Below, one piece after another: positions 62,081 through 64,000 of a DNA stretch of 64,000 nt; the first letter of the stretch is position 1, and each line of letters opens with the position of its first letter. The notes under the pieces were generated by a model. That model worked only from the letters and a program-made list of their open reading frames with translations, had not been told where the DNA came from and did not search any database. A program made the position numbers and the translations under genes. This stretch comes from Cytobacillus eiseniae (GTDB taxonomy: Bacteria; Bacillota; Bacilli; Bacillales; Cytobacillaceae): assembly GCF_017874625.1 (NCBI RefSeq), contig NZ_JAGIKZ010000001.1, positions 62,001 to 126,000 of the forward strand, given 5' to 3'.

Positions 62081-62764
62081 ATGAAAATTTTAATAGTTGA
62101 AGATGATAAAACGATTGCATCAGGGCTTGAATATTCATTGCAGCAGGATTCCTATTCTACTGTTATTTGCTTTGATGTTGCTTCTGCAAGAAAAGTTCTT
62201 TTAGAACAATCGGATCAATTGGATTTATGTTTATTCGATTTATCCCTGCCAGATGGAAGCGGATATGAATTATGTAAGATTGTAAAGGAAAGTAGCGATA
62301 TACCTGTCATCTTTCTAACGGCAAATGATGATGAAATTAATGTTGTGATGGGGCTTGATATGGGGGCGGATGATTATATAACAAAGCCCTTTCGTATTCG
62401 CGAACTTCTGTCACGAATAAAGTCAGTCTTAAGGAGATACCAGAAAAGTCCACAAAAAAATTCTACTATCTACATAGAAAACATTCGAATTAATACACTT
62501 GAAGGCAAAGTGTTTAAGCAGAATGAGGAGATGACCTTAACTGCATTGGAGTACCGACTATTGCTCATTTTTGCAAATCATATCGGACAAGTACTGACAA
62601 GAAACCAGTTGTTAGAACAAATTTGGGATGTGGCGGGCGATTTTGTAAATGACAATACGTTGACCGTTTACATTAAAAGGTTGCGTGAAAAACTGGAGGA
62701 TGATCCGCAAAACCCGACATTGATTAAAACGATAAGAGGATTGGGCTATAAGGTGGGTGGATAG
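62081..62764 (+). CDS. OmpR-family response regulator
   Basis: 227 residues. Receiver with EDD at 7-9, D53 (LFDLSLPDG) and KPF near 104, then a winged-helix domain (LTALEYRLLLIFANHIGQVL ... TIRGLGYKVGG). Start ATG 62081. Followed directly by its kinase and then an ABC transporter ATPase, an arrangement typical of BceRS-type bacteriocin-sensing modules. Confidence 0.92.
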   Translation: MKILIVEDDKTIASGLEYSLQQDSYSTVICFDVASARKVLLEQSDQLDLCLFDLSLPDGSGYELCKIVKESSDIPVIFLTANDDEINVVMGLDMGADDYITKPFRIRELLSRIKSVLRRYQKSPQKNSTIYIENIRINTLEGKVFKQNEEMTLTALEYRLLLIFANHIGQVLTRNQLLEQIWDVAGDFVNDNTLTVYIKRLREKLEDDPQNPTLIKTIRGLGYKVGG

Positions 62765-62765
62765 G

Positions 62766-63767
62766 ATGCTCCGTAATCGCGAAATAACCATTTTATTAAT
62801 AGCGATGTGTACAATTAGTTTAGCTTTGATTATGATTGCAGTCTATTTTTCATACACAGCTGCTTTATTCGTATTTATTACCTCTATTCTTCTTATTGGC
62901 TGTAGCTTTATATTCACACGCTGGCGATATAAGGAAATAGAAAAGCTCTCCAGCTATCTTCGCCAAATAACTAGTGGCAATTATTCACTCGATGTCCGTG
63001 ATAATCAGGAAGGGGAATTGAGTATATTGAAAAATGAGATGTATAAGGTGACACTTATGCTATCTGAACAAAAGGGAGTATTAAAGCAGGATAAAATCAT
63101 GCTTACGAATGCCATCTCCGACATTTCCCATCAGCTAAAAACGCCACTCACTTCGATGATGATGATGGCTGATTTATTAAAGGATGCTAAGCTGCCAATG
63201 ATAAAGAGAATGGAATTTACAAACAGTATTCTACAGCAGTTAGAGCGCATGGAGTGGCTAGTTTCCTCGTTATTAAAACTATCAAAGATTGATGCAGGTA
63301 CGATTGCATTTAAACAAGAAAAAGTTTCTGTAAAGAGATTAATTGAGAAAGCATTAGAGACCGTTTTAATCCCGATGGATATTAAAGAACAAACACTTAC
63401 GATTGAGGGAGAAGAAAAGGCCACCTTTGTCGGAGACCAAAATTGGACGTGTGAAGCTCTTATAAACATCCTAAAAAATTGTGTAGAGCATACACAAACT
63501 GGTGGATCACTTTCGATTTCTTTTTCAGAAAATGTTCTTTACACTGAAATATTAATAGCTGATAACGGGGAGGGAGTTGCAAAAGAGGATCTCCCGTATA
63601 TTTTTAATCGTTTTTATAAAGGAAAGAATGCTGGGGAAGATAGTGTGGGGATTGGACTTGCGATGGCTCATAGTATTATTAAAAGTCAAAATGGGGATAT
63701 TCATGTGCAAAGCAAGCAGAAGAAAGGCACCCAATTTCAATTGAAGTTTTATAAACAAATCATTTAA
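62766..63767 (+). CDS. Sensor histidine kinase with short intramembrane sensor
   Basis: 333 residues from ATG 62766, spaced correctly after AGGTGG; GTG 62757 overlaps that site. Two membrane helices (about 8-27 and 31-51) with almost no external loop, a HAMP-like linker, HisKA SHQLKTP near 121-127 and HATPase_c (NILKNCVEHT, DNGEG, GIGLAMAHSI). The missing loop means it likely reads the state of the neighbouring ABC transporter. Confidence 0.9.
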   Translation: MLRNREITILLIAMCTISLALIMIAVYFSYTAALFVFITSILLIGCSFIFTRWRYKEIEKLSSYLRQITSGNYSLDVRDNQEGELSILKNEMYKVTLMLSEQKGVLKQDKIMLTNAISDISHQLKTPLTSMMMMADLLKDAKLPMIKRMEFTNSILQQLERMEWLVSSLLKLSKIDAGTIAFKQEKVSVKRLIEKALETVLIPMDIKEQTLTIEGEEKATFVGDQNWTCEALINILKNCVEHTQTGGSLSISFSENVLYTEILIADNGEGVAKEDLPYIFNRFYKGKNAGEDSVGIGLAMAHSIIKSQNGDIHVQSKQKKGTQFQLKFYKQII

Positions 63768-63859
63768 TGTTAAGTGACTAAATTGTCATAATTGAAGTCA
63801 CTTGATAGTCATTTTAGACAGATAAACTAGTACCATCAGCAAAATATGGAGGGATATCA

Positions 63860-64000
63860 ATGGATATTTTAAAAATAGAGAATCTGTCTAAAATATACGG
63901 CAAAGGTGAAACAGCAGTAAAGGCGCTTGATAACGTTTCATTTTCGATCAGAAAAGGGGAATTTGTAGCAATTATTGGTCCGTCCGGTTCGGGAAAATCA
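63860..64000 (+). CDS. ABC transporter ATP-binding protein (3' end outside window)
   Basis: 47 codons from ATG 63860, behind GGAGGGA, up to the window end. [32 protein letters not shown] and Walker A GPSGSGKS identify a MacB/BceA/LolD-type ATPase. Probably the transporter sensed by the two-component system upstream. Confidence 0.88.
   Translation, partial: MDILKIENLSKIYGKGETAVKALDNVSFSIRKGEFVAIIGPSGSGKS

Overview
The window reads as low-GC chromosomal DNA of an endospore-forming member of the Bacillaceae. Evidence: AGGAGG-type ribosome binding sites, frequent GTG and TTG starts, U-tailed terminators, and close relatives of Bacillus genes (NrnB/YngD, YuzB-type DUF1450, YneR-type HesB, YugN-like, YwjA, UvsE, YtrA/B/C) plus a DUF421-DUF1657 spore protein. 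No rRNA, tRNA, CRISPR array, phage or intact IS was found. Mobile-type DNA is limited to small non-coding repeats.

Layout. 1-9.6 kb: a SNF2 helicase cut by the window start, nrnB, an array of 52-bp hairpin repeats, then single housekeeping or accessory genes (P-loop kinase, Clp_N-GNAT fusion, DUF1801, S51 peptidase, GNAT enzyme behind an attenuator-like leader, PepSY, HIT, Nudix, small exporter). 9.7-19.5 kb: a beta-lactamase-fold hydrolase, a methyltransferase followed by a degenerate second one, HesB-like, two DUF1450 proteins, trhO, a diguanylate cyclase, an SLC13-type permease and a histidine-rich haem-copper-oxidase-like membrane protein. 20-33.6 kb: a 7TMR-DISM double-kinase hybrid with its regulator, a decayed uvsE copy beside an intact one, and scattered enzymes and transporters.

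33.7-43.4 kb is the most coherent block. It encodes a NarI-like cytochrome b, a NasC/NarB-like molybdopterin oxidoreductase, a four-cluster ferredoxin, a Tat-exported Rieske protein, three small unknown proteins, a NarK-like transporter fused to a PAS domain, a sensor-less histidine kinase, an NreC-like regulator, an NreA-like GAF protein and a second PAS kinase. I read it as a nitrate (or similar oxyanion) respiration module with its own sensing circuit. It differs from NarGHI in using a Rieske protein and an assimilatory-type catalytic subunit.

43.6-64 kb: a split ThrE exporter, YwjA-type ABC exporter, DUF1657 and DUF421-DUF1657 spore proteins, a CwlO-like endopeptidase, malate synthase G with an IclR regulator, and a formate dehydrogenase whose reading frame is interrupted by one in-frame TGA at the selenocysteine position. 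A near-perfect bacterial SECIS hairpin lies 12 nt downstream, so it is very probably a selenoprotein. The end holds a YtrA-like GntR/ABC operon, an ECF sigma factor and a two-component system beside an ABC transporter cut by the window end.

All assignments come from reading translated sequence and motifs; no database search was possible.
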